Positions 1-13,834 are shown, numbered from the stretch's first letter. The stretch is DNA of 64,000 nt from Phorcus lineatus (GCA_921293015.1 OV121086.1:35525194-35589193); one strand, 5' to 3'. Made by a program: numbers and translations. Notes: generated by a model from the sequence alone, not told the origin.

Positions 1-2233
1 AAGCATATCCTTACTGGACCCCTACCAAGTTCCCAAGTTTGATACTGTGAAACTGTTTAGGATGTAATTCTTTCATTAAGAGATGCCATAAAGCATTTGA
101 TATCAAATATGACAAGAAGTCAACGAAACTAACATTTCTTTCATATTGAAGCAGAAAAATACATAAAAAGCAATATTTTCATAAAAACATCTTGTTCACT
201 TTTAATATACAAATGTTTCAAAGCAAGTGCTTACTCCTTCCTCATGTCTTCAACAAATTTCTGTGGATCTCATTACGTCAGTGAGAAACAATCTGACAAG
301 GGAACTTGTATTCCTTAGTCACTCTCCAGCAAATCAATTGACCAGCATAAAGTTGTACAATTACAGAAAACCATTACAAACAGATATGAGGCTATGATAT
401 CATATGTCATCAGGTTTTTCTGTTCTTATTGAAAATCATTAATCTCAAAACTGTCATCATTTTTCTGTTCCTTGTTCATATGTATGTCCATGTGGTCAAC
501 ATTGCTACTACTAAGCATATCTTGGGGTATTTATCTAATTTTGAAGATAATTATTATCTTTTTTTCTGATCCCATTACATGTGATATTGATAAAAAAAAA
601 TTCCCATCATATTCAGACAGAGCACCTGCCCCCCTCTAAAATTTAGATTAGTACATAAACTATCATTCAGATTAACTAAAAAATACCAGATTTCCTCTTT
701 TTAGTGTCCATACTCTAACAATATGATAGACCCATAGACAGTGTTTAAAAGAGACCAACCCAACACTTAAAAGTTTCAACAAAATTTGTCTTGTATTTCT
801 TGATTATTGTTTTTGAAATCATATCTTTATGACATGCAGTAGAATGAATTGTTCACCTGGTATTTGTTTAAAGTCACATTATAACTACCCAAGTCTTTGC
901 TTGAAGAAATATGGTACCATATCTGTTCCTTCATAGTATTTGCAATCATCTATCATGTATTACAGTACAAATGTCAGTCCCCAATCTTTCATTTCAACGT
1001 ACATTGTGCCATGATGTAACAAGATTGATACAAAACAAACTCAGCTGTTTTTTCATGTGATATTAATAAAGAACCAACACACTGTACTCACATAGGGCAC
1101 CTGCCAATATAATGGGTCTACCATCCATACTTGCAATATGCACACTATCAGCCAATGATAACCTTGTTTTTTCTTGCATCAACAAATATACATTACACAC
1201 ATTTACATCGAGATAAATGATGTATGATTTTTTATCATAGACTTTATCGGTCAATACAAAAACACAGAAAATGAAATAGGAATCGATGAAAAAGTTCTTA
1301 TTTCAGAGACATTCTAGAAGATGACAGAAATGTCTATATTTTGTAAAAGGCAATATTTATACATACATAATCCTTTTCAAGCTACTTATGCAAAAGAAGG
1401 AATAATCTGACAAAGACATTGCTGTTTACCAGTAAGACTGAACATAACTGACTTCCTACTTTTGATGAATATAACATTTCTCTCTTTAGTTTTCAATGAC
1501 AAGACAACAAGTAAGAAAAATGTTTAAAGTCAGTCTTCCGGGGGGAAAGGAACAAAAGAGATGAAAGAAGAGCTTTGGACCTTGTGTTTTCAATTAGAGG
1601 GCACCTAAACTTAAAGAGACTTTGATAGTGCTGAACTCTGAGCAGGGCCACACAGGTTCCTGCATGTTGTGATAGCTGATTTGACTTCACAGGGAGCTGC
1701 AAGGAGTTATGAGGCTTCATTTCTGAAGTTCAACATTTTCCAAACTTTGGATAGTTTCTGGATCATAATACTGACAAATTTATTTCTTCACTTTATGTGA
1801 ACTTTCTTTGTTCTTCATTTGAAGTGTTAACTGGTACAACCATTCTTAAAGATGTTGTAGTAGGGTTGTGAAAGCTTTATATTTCCTTCATAAGTTATTT
1901 AATTGTGGTGGGGTCCAAACATGGAACCATATCAGATTAATTTTACATCCTTGATATAACATACTTGAGATTGGAGAATAATTTGTTTTTAAAGTTGTTG
2001 GGTTTTTTTCAAAATAGGCACAAAGCTCAATTATCTTTTTGTTGAGAAGTATCAGTGTAGAGTATGATCAAAGATATCAAAACAAATTAACCATATGATA
2101 ATTAAATCTTTGTTGAGATAAAAGATACATTTATCAACAACATTTGTGAAAGACTAGTTTGAGAAATCAAGTAAATAAACTAAAACAACTCCATACAGAG
2201 AAAGAGTGGTAATCTATGATAAAATGAGCAAGG
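1..2233. other. Gene-free stretch
   Basis: This is AT-rich DNA with no exon, repeat family or transposon end that I recognise. It may be intron of the dystroglycan-like gene. Confidence 0.5.
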
Positions 2234-2241
2234 GTAATCAT

Positions 2242-2642
2242 TAAGGATCAGTATCGCTCCTTATTTTCATATATTGCAATACATAGTGAAATATATTGGT
2301 GTTTTTCATATTTTATTTTTTCCATGCTCTCTTGACTAAATAGCACCAATTATATCAGTGATCAATGCTCAACTGACTGTCGTTTTGTATAGAGAGATAA
2401 TTCAGTGATTGGTTTCAGACTTTTAACATGTCTGTGCTATTCTCATTTAGCAAGTTCACACTTTGTTTACAACTTCCAGTAAAGTGACATGTTTTTGGCT
2501 ACTTTTCTCTGCAATTTTACATGGAAATTTAAAATTTTAAAACCTCCAACATATTGGATATTTTCAGAAGGATGTACCGGTACGTATCGTGTTGTTCTTG
2601 TATTGCCATGTGCCGATATTCCAATAATACCGTGCACCCTTA
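2242..2642 (+). mobile_element. hAT MITE, copy 1
   Basis: This 401-bp element has ends TAAGGATCAG and GTGCACCCTTA (short imperfect inverted termini, TAAGGNTG type). It is flanked by a perfect 8-bp duplication, GTAATCAT, at 2234-2241 and 2643-2650. It is homologous end to end with 46084-46494 in the opposite orientation. There is no transposase. Confidence 0.85.
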
Positions 2643-4119
2643 GTAATCATTATCAAGTAATTATCTACATTATCTAGTGATAAATTACAGGCTGTAACAG
2701 TATCTATCACAGTAACATATCACAATCTAACAAGTAAGAACTAGTATGCAGTAATTATCTCCTAGAATATGTATCACACACACAGGCTATCCTTATCTTT
2801 AAACAGTTAAGATTGTATCTGGGCCTAGATAGCAGTGCAGGATCTAACGAGTAAGAGTAATTAGTACAGAGTAATTATCTAGCTCATAACACTGTTGTTG
2901 AGGTTTGGCATGTTCTCATAACCACATGCTGATTGAGCTTCTCTCCATTCATCCGTTAGTATCTTGTCATCGTTGGTGTTAACTAACTTGCCAACTCAGC
3001 ATTGTTGAGCACTTCACCTTATTTATGGTAGAAGTTAGGGTTATGACAATATATCCTAGTATCAAGAATCATGATACTGAATGATCAGATGTGACAATAT
3101 GTATATATAGGTATGTGATATGTATTGTGATATGTATCGCTGACTTTACAATTTTGTAAATTTAACATACAATCAATAATCATGGTGTTGTAAGAAGTTA
3201 ATGTTTCCTTCTATCAAAATTCCTCAAAATACTTTACTGTCCATTGTATCGCAATTTGTCATATCATTATGAGATTTCATGATATGTATCATATTATGAC
3301 ATGTCTGTATCATCACACCTGTAGTAGAAGTTATATGTAATTTAGAAAAGGAATTTCAGATGAACTACTCCTAATCAGTAAACTGCTTATCTATTTTACA
3401 TAACATAGAATATAGATGATGTAGCAATCATATGGATTATTGAATTTTTCTTATACATAATCAAAAGATATATTTTGCAGGAAAAGTATATCATTCTGAA
3501 GTCATTTTATCAGTTTTGTTCACTGATAAAGGAAACCCATAGCAACGATAGCTCTGGAAACAGCATTGAAGATCAACGATACAGACAAGGAAACTTAAAT
3601 GCTTCATCTTTCATTCCCATTTTATTGTGAGCATTGCAAAACATGAATCTCTCCTGCCGATTCTTCGCATATGGACAAATAAGAGCTAGTTGTTTTCTTG
3701 CATCACCATGGTAATACAACAGCATAAAGCAGTCAATTGATTTCCCAAGCATCCAGAACTGTGCACAAAATGAGTTGTTAACTGTTTGTTTTTTAACCCT
3801 AACAGGTAACAGATAGTAAATGATTATATAGGAATGGTTCTTATCATCCCTGTCGTTATGAGGTTTCTGATATTTCAACATTGTTGAAGTGTATCGAAAA
3901 AAGGTAACAGTTCTATTTAACCTCAACATATCATTTATAGCAAATATATTTATGGAATTATGCTCATCTGGTTACCAGTAACCTCGTAACTTATGCTTCA
4001 GAGTGGTGATGTTGATTCAGGATGGTAACTCAAGCATCAGAATGGTAACTGTATTTTAAGAAAGGTAAATATTTAACTGTTTTTAACGTTATTCCATGCA
4101 CTAATGGTTCTTTAAAAGA

Positions 4120-4520
4120 GGTTTTGACAATCTTATGACATTAAAGTCACTGTTGCTAGGTTCCTAATGTCATAACAGAATTCAAAACAGTGTCAGCATT
4201 CCTTTTAACCCCTAAAATACCAAACCTAAAAAGTTTAAGAAAAGAGTTTCTTATATTGAGTGACTGATGTAGATATAGTCAGCATTCCTTTTCACCTCTA
4301 TAATTATCACCAAAGCTAAATAGTTCTTCAGAAAAGAGTTTCTGTAACACTGATGTTGCAGGTTTCTGAATTCATTATACAGAACTCTGTTTGCATTTCC
4401 TTTTAACCCATGAATTACTACAGAAAAGCAAATGTATCTGAAAAGGTATGTTCCATCATAAGGGTTAAAGTCCATGATGTTGCAAGGCTTCTGAAGTCAT
4501 TACGAGATACAGAACAGTGG
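4120..4520. repeat. Diverged tandem repeat, about three units
   Basis: The motif CAGCATTCCTTTTAACCC recurs with variation near 4194, 4279 and 4390. AAAAGAGTTTCT recurs between the units. The units are old and indel-ridden. Confidence 0.4.
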
Positions 4521-5029
4521 TTGACTGAAAGATATATCTTATCAGGAAAACAGAAAGGCAGCAATAATGCTTCAGCATGGAGTTCCAAAAAAATTTGCAG
4601 ATGCTATTTTTACATAGATAAATTAGATGCATCAACTGCGTTTTACAGGTAAACTTTGGTGGTCCTAAAATTTCTCTTAATCTGAAAAACAAGTGCTTGC
4701 TTCTTACATGATTTTCATTTTTGTGTAAAAGAAATTATTTCTAAAAATGATTTACTAGAGTGATAGGCTAACTCAGAGAATGAAGTTTGATTAGACATGA
4801 TATTTTCACCTAAAATCAACCTAGCTCAAACATAATCTATTGAAAAGCAAGTCAAGATTTGCATTGAACAATCCCAATTCTTTGAGGCTCCCTTCTGATG
4901 TTTTGAAATAATTTATTTATTTATTTTTTTTTTTTTTTATTGTTCCCAAGTCATTCATATATACAATTATTACCCATATGGCTGATCATAAGTGGTGACA
5001 TATTTTCAATATGAGCACATGTGCACATA

Positions 5030-5338
5030 TCACTTTTGCCTAGCAACGATTGTCTTAGCGCGAGTTACCGTATTTCGTCGTCTGTGACGTCATAAAATCA
5101 TTGTTCGTGACGTCACTGTAGCGGGCCGTCGGAAGGAAGAATGCCGTTTTCTGAATATTTCCATGCCTTTGAAATGGAGTATAATCGGTAATAAAGAAAT
5201 TATTATCCTCGGAAGTGTGTCATATGACTTTTACGAAACTCGTGCGAATAAGTGTATTACCCTCGCTCTCGCTCGGGTAATACAAAAATTCACACTCGTT
5301 TCGTAAAAGTCATATGACACACTTTCTCGGATAATAAT
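5030..5338. mobile_element. Foldback element with long palindrome
   Basis: A palindrome at 5199-5338 has arms of about 46 bp centred on the GTGTCATATGACTTTTACG block. Inside it is a second hairpin (GTATTACCC and GGGTAATAC around CTCGCTCTCGCT). The sequence to its left (5030-5200, with two TGACGTCA-type CREs) is homologous to both flanks of the 53.4-54.5 kb element. Confidence 0.6.
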
Positions 5339-6239
5339 CTCTATGTATAATAATAATTGAAATAATATTTTTGCAAGAATTTATTTTTCCTGAGGTGAAA
5401 TGTTAGTCTATTACAGTAACTACGGTAAAAGAAAAAACAGACATATATGTATCTAACTGATGAAAGTTGGTATCTTGAGTGGTAAGAACACATGTCTCAT
5501 ACATAGATTTTGAGGTTTATTATCTATCAAACACTTAACAGGGATGCCCGTGGTACTTACAGTTATATCACAGAGCACAACACAGAGTTGTTCCCTTCCT
5601 GTCTTATCGTTGAGAGCAACATTGGGGAATATTTTGGTTTCAATTTGGAAAGGTAGAGATTGGTGGAGATACAGTTGTTCATTATTTCTACACTAGTCTC
5701 CTTGTCTGTGTTGAGTCTGACACTTATGTTTGATTAAAATTTGTAGTCTAAGAAGTGATAATATTAAGTTGAAATATCTGGGCATTACAAGACAAAGATC
5801 AAGTTGGTTGAAAATAAAAGCTGATTTATTTGACATGAATGTACATAGACGATTATTATAGAAGATGTGCTACTTGCAAGTGAATTGATCAAACTGTGAT
5901 TGAAATTAAAGAAATTGCATATGTTCAAATTCTTATAACTTTCCTAAAAACATGGAAGGTATTCCATAAGTAAGTCCTTTCAATATATTTTTCTATATCA
6001 ATTCTGTGATATCATAATCTATATGATGACAATCAAAATAAAAAATATGAACTTCCTATCATTTAAATCAGAAAAAATTCTTAATTAATTGATAATCAAT
6101 TCATCATACAAAAGATCATCAGTCACCACTATAACTCTAAAACATTTCTGTAGTTGCCCTAAATGGCAGAAAAGCACAGTTTCGTCCTCATACCAAAACA
6201 AAGGTTGACAAAGACAACCCTTTCCAAGAATAACTAGTG

Positions 6240-6905
6240 AGTCTTGATAACAGATCTATGTCAACCGATTCAGTTTATCAACCTATCACAGTTGAAGCTA
6301 TCCAGGCCATGTGACTGTATGTTGCCATATGTGATCCTGACAAAGCTTGTTATCAGTGAAGATAAAACATACTCAGATGTCTTGGAGTTCACAATAGTTC
6401 CTTTTCAAAGTATCGACTTTCTAGATTTCCTTTACTCTTTCCTTTGCCTAGATGAATTTAAGACATTGTTTTTGAATACTCTGGAAAACATTTTAGAGAT
6501 TGGTACTATCATAATTGAAAACATTAAGTAAGTTTATCAATCAAGACTAAGACAGGCGTATCCAGGGGGGGTTTCAGGGGGTTGAACCCCTTGTACCCCC
6601 TCCTTTTGGAAATGTTTTAAGAAAATCGAACCTTCTAGATGTGAAACTCTCCCACTTTCAAAATTCTTGGATCAGCCAATGTAAAACAACATATAAAGCC
6701 ATGTTGACAGTGAGGACCTTTGCCATTAGCATTTAGGGTGTAATTATATCAACATGTGTGTCAACTTATTCAGTTTATCTCAGAATAATCACAGTTGATG
6801 CTCTCCAGAGGACATTTTGCTGGGGTAATTTGTCAAAATGCTCCTTATCATCTTGTAGATAAAACAAACAGCAGATATCTCTGAGCTTTACAATGGCTTA
6901 GCTGA
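6240..6905. repeat. Diverged direct duplication
   Basis: Segments near 6255-6400 and 6750-6900 share ATGTCAAC..ATTCAGTTTATC, ATCACAGTTGA.GCT and GATAAAACA blocks in the same order. The 95-codon ORF at 6244 in the first copy is not conserved in the second, so I do not call it a gene. Confidence 0.4.
6551..6610. mobile_element. hAT-like element end (fragment)
   Basis: CAGGCGTATCCAGGGGGG is followed by a G-run and CCCC-run hairpin, the style of the terminus at 24704. I could not find the matching right end. Confidence 0.3.
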
Positions 6906-7484
6906 TAGTACTGACTTGGTCAGTCAACATATTGCTGTCAGTTCTTGCCTCTCACTCTCAACTCACACTTTTATAAAAAAAAATAGGTGTTTAAATAACA
7001 TTTACTTAAGCTTTACACCATAGATGTCAAATTAATTTCTCATCAAAAAGGAAATGATTTGCCAGTGGCTAAAGGCCAAACAGGCCTGAAAAAGGTAAAA
7101 TTATCTCGGTAATTTTGCCGCCTAAACGCCTATACTTGGACCTTGTTGTTGTTTCAGTGACTGTTGCTTAATAATTATGTTAAACATTCATGTCGTTACC
7201 ATAATATTTCAAATACATTAAAACACATTTTTCAAAATTTCAAAATATTATAAAACATTTCTGTTTAATAAAGAACATACTAATCACTTGGATGATATGT
7301 GTACAGCAGACAGGCCCCTGAAGAACATGATCCCTATGTAATTAAAACATATTTAGTCAAGTTACAAGAAAATGAAGCCACACATCCTCTTCCAGCAGAT
7401 CCAACATCCTTTAGCCTCTCTCAAAGTCTCCTCAAATAAATACTAAATAACCTCCTATAGAATACCACTCATATTCAATAAGAG

Positions 7485-7575
7485 GTGTGAGGTGAGGTGA
7501 GTTGGTGTTTAACGCCGCTTTCAAGATTATTTCACTTATATCTGCTAGTATTATTGCAGGGAGAAAGCCCTATTC
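7485..7575 (+). mobile_element. Molluscan SINE fragment
   Basis: A GTGAGGTGAGGTGAG run is followed by TTGGTGTTTAACGCCGCTTT and an ATTATTTCA block. This resembles the conserved part of SINEs abundant in gastropods and bivalves. It is only about 90 bp. Confidence 0.45.
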
Positions 7576-8103
7576 AATAAGAATGGTTGGTATCAAATGA
7601 TTGGTATCAAACAGGCAAAGGTGTGTTAAAAAAGAATAAGATCAGTTGAATCATTATCACAAGGAAGGAGGTGTGTTTTTTTATTTCCGCCATCTTCTTG
7701 CCACAGAGGTCATCAGATCAATTTTTCCGTTTTAAACTTCTGTTCTGTTTTGAAGGTTCTTTCAAAAGTCCCTTAAGGGAAAATAAACCACATGAATATA
7801 ATGCTTATTTCAGGATTCTGGATATCTAGATGGTAAAATGGTCTACTTTTAACAGAGGTGAAGTCGGAAGAAAGGACTTGAGTAACCAATGAAAGGAGAG
7901 GATGCTAGACCACATAATTTTGAAATATAAATTGAAAAGACATCACAAACATTTCCTTCCTTAAAATGTAGACAAGATGACAGTCTACCTATCTCCTGTA
8001 TGCTTGTAGATCTATCCATCTGCTGAGAATTAGTATCAGTTCCCTTGTAGGAACCTGAGTCTCAGAGCGTGTAGTACTTATCACTTAGTCCCATGGTGTA
8101 ACA

Positions 8104-8466
8104 GCACTCAATAGCATCACTGCATCTATGTCTCACGGCACCAAGAAATGTTGTGTGCATCATATTCATATGAACATAGTCTGGAATGGGGTATTGAACA
8201 GAAAATTGTGACAAAGTGAAACATCACTCAATAGCATCACTGCATCTATGTCTCACGGCACCAAGAAATGTTGTGTGCATCATATTCATATGAACATAGT
8301 CTGGAATGGGGTATTGAACAGAAAATTGTGACAAAGTGAAACATCACTCAATAGCATCACTGCATCTATGTCTCACGGCACCAAGAAATGTTGTGCGCAT
8401 CATATTCATATGAACATAGTCTGGAATGGGGTATTGGACAGAAAAATGTGACAAAGTGAAACATCA
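8104..8466. repeat. 120-bp tandem repeat, three copies
   Basis: Three near-identical 120-bp units start CACTCAATAGCATCACTGCA at 8106, 8226 and 8346, and only a few bases differ between them. No coding content is recognised. Such similarity indicates recent amplification. Confidence 0.95.
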
Positions 8467-11077
8467 CTGGAAAAGCCTTCACACTTATGTTACGTAATAG
8501 TACAAATTGATCGTACGTGCATAAAGTGATACAGGTTGAACAGGGGTACCTGTATTGTGTGAAAGTGATGTTTGTTGTCATGGAAAGTTTCGGTGTAAGG
8601 GATGGAATGCGGTATCGATATTAAGTCTCGAGGGTCTGTAAGTGTGAATGTACATGCTGATGCTACTTCTCCAACTCTTCTCGTGAGGATTTCAGTAATT
8701 GCAGCTACATTTCATAAGAATACAGTAACATCTAGATGCCTGTGCTGTGCTGGTTATGGGTCACATTGCATAGAGTAGAGATGTACAATGTGTTAAGTAA
8801 TGTAACAACCTAACTCCCAATTCCATTATAGACAGTACCTCTAACAAGGCAAGTACTGAATCATTTAAGACTAACACTGCTATATAGAAGGTAGAAAGAA
8901 TGATAGCTTTCTGTGCTATCTCCTTCCCAATGATAAGATGAGGATTGAAAATGATAACTTTAACTGGGAGTCTTGTTCGTAAAGAAAGTGGAATACACAA
9001 GTGGCACCACAAGGGGGCATTTTATGGAAGATCAGCATACACATGTGAAAGTACAAATTGATGGTATTTGTTTAGCTTAGGGAACAACATTGAAACAGAT
9101 AGTTTGACTTGAGTATTGTTTCAAAAAAATATTAAGGATATATCATATAGCACCATACATGCACAATTGAGACGAGACTATTGGCCCTGATGGGACTATT
9201 GGGATAACATCATAACAACTACTTGCAACTTAAAAGTTTCATCAATTTTTAAGTGCATTTGTTAAAGTTTGCCTGTGGAATTGCTAAATTACCATTAGGC
9301 GAGTAAGGCCTAAAAATTTTCAAATATTATTTTGATATGCTGCTTGATTTCTCTTCTAAAAATATTTGTTTAATTTTGTCATTGAGATGACAAAATTTCA
9401 CTCATTTTTTTCCAGACGTTTCTTAATGCATCACTCTATTTAAGATTTTATTATCAAAACAACATGACCCTGTATGCAGTGAAACTACAGATAAGCAAAG
9501 GAATGTTATAAATCCAAGTTTATGTAGACTGCAATATATATCTTAGTCTGGGTACCAGCAACTAAACATTATTTTCTTAATGTTAAAAATGATTTTATAT
9601 CCTTGGCGCACTTTCAACTCATATTTTTGACAAATGGCGTGAACTTGGTGACATAGAATTCTAAATAATGATATATTTCATATTTTCTTAACATTACCTT
9701 TGATACGACATATGTTTCCTACTGAAGCTAATAGGTTTTCTGTAGCTAATAAGGAATGCTTCAACATTATCAGGTTTCACTTAATGTACTGGTTCATATG
9801 GATGTCATCATGATGGTATCAAACAGTTCATGAACCATATGTAAAGTTCTGATTCACAAGTATGTTACTGTTATATTTCATTCATTGGTGGTCCTAGGAT
9901 AGGATTCATTCCAGACATTTATTTGAGCTTCTCTTATCATTCACAAATAATTAACACAAATCTGTTTGTGATTACTCAGCTCATTGGCAAATATAGAAAA
10001 AACAACCTTGGGAAATCAGGATTTATCACTTTTGTATTTTCACGGTTTTATTGAAATTTAACTGCATAATTCTATAATTGATTCTAAAATTGTAATGAAA
10101 TACGGGGATATTTATCACCTTCAATAATCAATATATGGTTCCACATTAGCATTAGTCTGTTGATCTTATTGAATAAGATGATTTTAAATAACATTTCTAT
10201 TATGTTCATCTTATCAAAAATACCTTGATCTTAAACTTGACTATTTGGCGTGAATTTGGGTTTGTTCTTACAGAAAGGTGCGGTGAGTAGTCCATAGCTA
10301 TGTTGAATTTAAATTTCTACAATTTTGCTCAGAAATGGAATGTACATTTTGATATATCAACATTCAGCAATGTTAACTGTATACTTAACTGATTCAAGTA
10401 AAATTGCTCCAGAAACATTGGTTTGAATTTTGCACGCCACTTTCAAACCAGCAATGCTTGTCCACAAATGGTATATGGCTAAGCCCTCAGGACAATGGAA
10501 AGTAAAGGTCTATGGGTGTAATGGCCCATTGTTTGGCCATAGGTCCGACCATTCTTAGGGTTCCAGGGACGCATATAGACCTAGCGCTCGTGTGGAACGG
10601 AAAGGCACCTATATGAGTCAAGACTTCCGAAGCATGGAAAGGAAATTGCTACTGTTAACAGCTGCTCTTACCGTTTATTCACAATACTAACAGAAATGTG
10701 CGGGCACGTTTTCAACTACAGACATATGGTATTTGTTGCCCACCTTTTGAATTTTTGAATTTCAAGTGAGGTGATATTTTAAAAATAACGCTTCTGGTAT
10801 TGTTATTTGACCCAGGAAAGTTTGACTTTGGTGAGTTTTATAGTTGTTGTTGGTTATTTCTTGAGTTTATTTCAGGACTAAATCAGGAAATGTGAATCAG
10901 TTTTTCAAAGTGTTACAAGTGTCCCTTATTTTTAAAGATTAACCTGGTTCAAATACCTCACAGCTTACATAAAATTCAATGAAATTAAATTAGTTCCATT
11001 TCAATTTTTACAATCTGACAGAACCGAGATTTTGACTCAACAGTGTTATGAGAATAGAGATCTCTCATCACTGATAA
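8467..11077. other. Gene-free stretch
   Basis: I see nothing coding. The minus-strand frame at 8761-9012 has no family resemblance or splice context. It is probably intronic. Confidence 0.5.
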
Positions 11078-11921
11078 TATTATAGGTGGGTGTGACATCA
11101 CCTCAGTGGAATCATTTCACTTCTACATTATATAGGTGGGTGTGACATCATCTTATCAGTCGAATCATTTCACTTCTACAATATTATAGGTGGGTTCAAC
11201 ATCACCTTATAATTGGGATCATTTTAATTCAACAATATTATAGGTGGGTGTGACATCACCTTATCAGTGGAATCATTTCACTTCTACAATATTATAGGTG
11301 GGTGGGATCGTTTCACTTCTACAATATTATAGGTAGGTGTGACATCACCTTATCAGTGGAATCATTTCACTTCTACAATATTATAGGTGGGTGTGACATC
11401 ACCTTATCATTGGGATCATTTCTCTTCTACAATATTAAAGGTGGGTGTGACATCACCTTATCAGTGGAATCATTTCACTTCTACAATATTATAGGTGGGT
11501 GTGACATCACCTTATCAGTGGAATCATTTCACTTCTACAATATTAAAGGTGGGTGTGACATCACCTTATCAGTGGAATCATTTCACTTCTACAATATTAT
11601 AGGTGGGTGTGACATCACCTTATCAGTGGAATCATTTCACTTCTACAATATTATAGGTGGGTGTGACATCACCTTATCAATGGGATCATTTCACTTCTAC
11701 AATATTATAGGTGGGTGTGACATCACCTTATCAGTGGAATCATTTCACTTCTACAATATTAAAGGTGGGTGTGACATCACCTTATCAGTGGAATCATTTC
11801 ACTTCTACAATATTAAAGGTGGGTGTGACATCACCTTATCAATGGGATCATTTCACTTCTACAATATTAAAGGTTGGTGTGACGTCACTTTATCAGTGGA
11901 ATCATTTCACTTCTACAATAA
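11078..11921 (+). repeat. 54-bp minisatellite, about 15 copies
   Basis: The unit reads GGTGGGTGTGACATCACC, then TTATCAGTGGAATCATTTCA, then CTTCTACAATATTATA. From 11340 to 11880 every copy is exactly 54 bp apart, and the left units are more diverged, one losing about 27 bp. Each copy has a CRE-like TGACATCA; the last has a perfect TGACGTCA. Because 54 is a multiple of three, two frames stay open (up to 215 codons), which I treat as an artefact. Confidence 0.9.
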
Positions 11922-12562
11922 ATTTTACATCATCATAATAATACAATAATAGCATGATGCCACCTTCAAAAGCATATAAGAAAATATACTGGACACTCAT
12001 GAAAACATCAACTTGACGCTGTCACTCAATGAGAGATAATTCACTGAAAATACAACCTATACAATTCAGTTGTAAGAGAAACAATTATAACAATCTTTTT
12101 CAAACACATCTTTTACTGAGTAAATACCTTTTCATTTTAATTTGAAATAAATATAGTTTCATGTATATGGTCTCTCCTTGACCTTTATCACCTTGAATTA
12201 ATTAAGTATAGCTTTAAATGTTTGGCATATTTCAAATTTATTTTTTTTAAATTATATAATAAATAAAGGTTCAATGGTTACTTATTACTTGTAACCCCTA
12301 AGAAACCAGTGACAAATATGTTTACAGGCCTTTTTATAGGCCTAATGAAATATAGGTTAATGAATTAAAAATATTATAAACTAGTTTAAAATTCTGTCAA
12401 AATAAACAAAGAAGTAAACTGTAAAAAGAACATGCTGTGAGAAAATGGACCCTGCTAATATTTGATGAATTTTAATTCTTATAACAATGAATTTAAAAAT
12501 AAGATAAACTACAACAAAAAATTTAATTAAAAAAGAAAAACATAAAATTTGAGTAAACTTAC

Positions 12563-12796
12563 CTTCAAGTTTACACCATCTTTTCCAAAAATTTCATGTG
12601 ATTTCAAAGTGTATTCAAAAAGTCGTCCGACAAAAACCATAACATCAGGTAAACCATGAGATATATCCGCTGTGTAATGTAAGGGTACTTTGTCCGTAGG
12701 TGCCCCAGCATTACTGTCGGTCTTCACATATGTACACAATAGCAGAAATATTCCTGCTGGAATGATGAAAAACGTTGATGTCCTCTGAAGATGCAT
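12563..12796 (-). CDS. First coding exon, dystroglycan-like cadherin-domain protein (partial)
   Basis: This is a minus-strand exon of exactly 78 codons in phase 0. ATG is at 12796 and the donor GTAAGT begins at 12562. Residues 1-28 form a clear signal peptide (MHLQRTSTFF, then IIPAGIFLLLCTYV). Residues about 50-78 read HGLPDVMVFVGRLFEYTL and onward, which fits the start of a dystroglycan-type cadherin-like (CADG) domain: human dystroglycan has GIPDGTAVVGRSFRV at the same place. The family links extracellular matrix to the cytoskeleton at the plasma membrane. The exon is preceded by an acceptor (TTTGTTTCAG) at 12862-12871, so about 65 bases of 5'UTR precede the ATG. A possible noncoding exon 1 ends at 13191 before GTAAGT. 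I found no downstream exon between 1 and 12560, so the next intron is probably very long. The family call is an inference from one short exon; sarcoglycan alpha/epsilon is the alternative. Confidence 0.6.
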
Positions 12797-13813
12797 CCTG
12801 ACTGTGAACAAAGCTAACTTCTTTCCATAGCCTATGAATCACTTCCTTCCATTACTCAACTCTGAAACAAAATGAGGAATTGATATTAATTAAAATGGAT
12901 GTGAGGGTTTAAGTGAAAGTCATGCCCAAATATGGTTCAATTGTGGTTGCTAGTTGATAGTTTTACTGTGTAAGAACAACTATTCCAACATTCAAAATAT
13001 GAAACTTTGTTTTTTTAAAAAAGACAACAATCCATGGAGTCGTAATGGTTGTGCAGAACTAAGGGCTATCAGTTCGGAGTTGTGAAATGTGTCATAGCCT
13101 TTCAAAAAGTTTGTTGATCAAGTATGGTAAGTAAAGTTAACAACTGATAATTGAAAGGGCATTAAGTCTTTGGGAAAACGTTTAACTTACCGTTAACATG
13201 GGTCGGTCATTCCGTTCCCAGCATGATGTGCCGGTCTAAGAAGCAAGCAAGTCACACCCCTACAGAACGTAATGAGATCCAGGTGGCAGGGAAGTGGAAC
13301 AGTCCAATTTATTGGACTCGTCCGTCAAAGACTCGTGTCTGGAATCACCAATATTGTGATACGGTGCCAAGAGGACGAACCGCGAAGTTCGCACTTTCTA
13401 GTGTGGTTACAATGACTTGCCGTGATACATCGTTTCGTGAACACTCACTGGCAAACGCTCCCCCATTCTGCCTTGAAATTAGGTTTGTCAGCCGCCAGCG
13501 TTAAATTTAGTCTTTGAAATACGACACTTCGCAGACTACACACGGCTAAGCGGCACCGGTGCCTAGCAGAAGTCCTACTGCAGAAGACGTGAATCACACA
13601 TGGGCTATAACGGGCATATCGCACGCTCGGGGAATAACTGAATTAAGGAAAAATCTGTCATCTATTTGACTACATATGTCGCGATTTTTGCAATAATTCT
13701 ATTTTTCTCTCAAGTAATCCAGTATTTCTTAACTTATCTTTCCGTTTTCATTCATAAACCATGTTTTCACGATGATCGTTCATTGTTCATACATCCCGCA
13801 AGTTCAAAATATA

Positions 13814-13834
13814 GTCACGTGATTTGATCACATG
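13814..13834. promoter_or_regulatory. E-box pair between divergent genes
   Basis: GTCACGTGA at 13814-13822 is followed at once by a second E-box-like core, TCACATGAC. Both lie about 90 bp upstream of the SETMAR start codon and about 620 bp upstream of the putative noncoding exon of the divergent dystroglycan-like gene. CACGTG with this flank is the classical site for USF and TFE/MITF-type bHLH-zip proteins. Binding is inferred. Confidence 0.5.

Noticed and set aside
3573-3929. 118-codon minus-strand ORF
   Set aside because: No recognisable family, no splice or promoter context, and AT-driven composition.
11302-11949. 215-codon ORF of SFHFYNIIGGCDITLS repeats
   Set aside because: It is the translation of the 54-bp minisatellite. 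A second frame of the same array is also open, and there is no start context, signal or domain.
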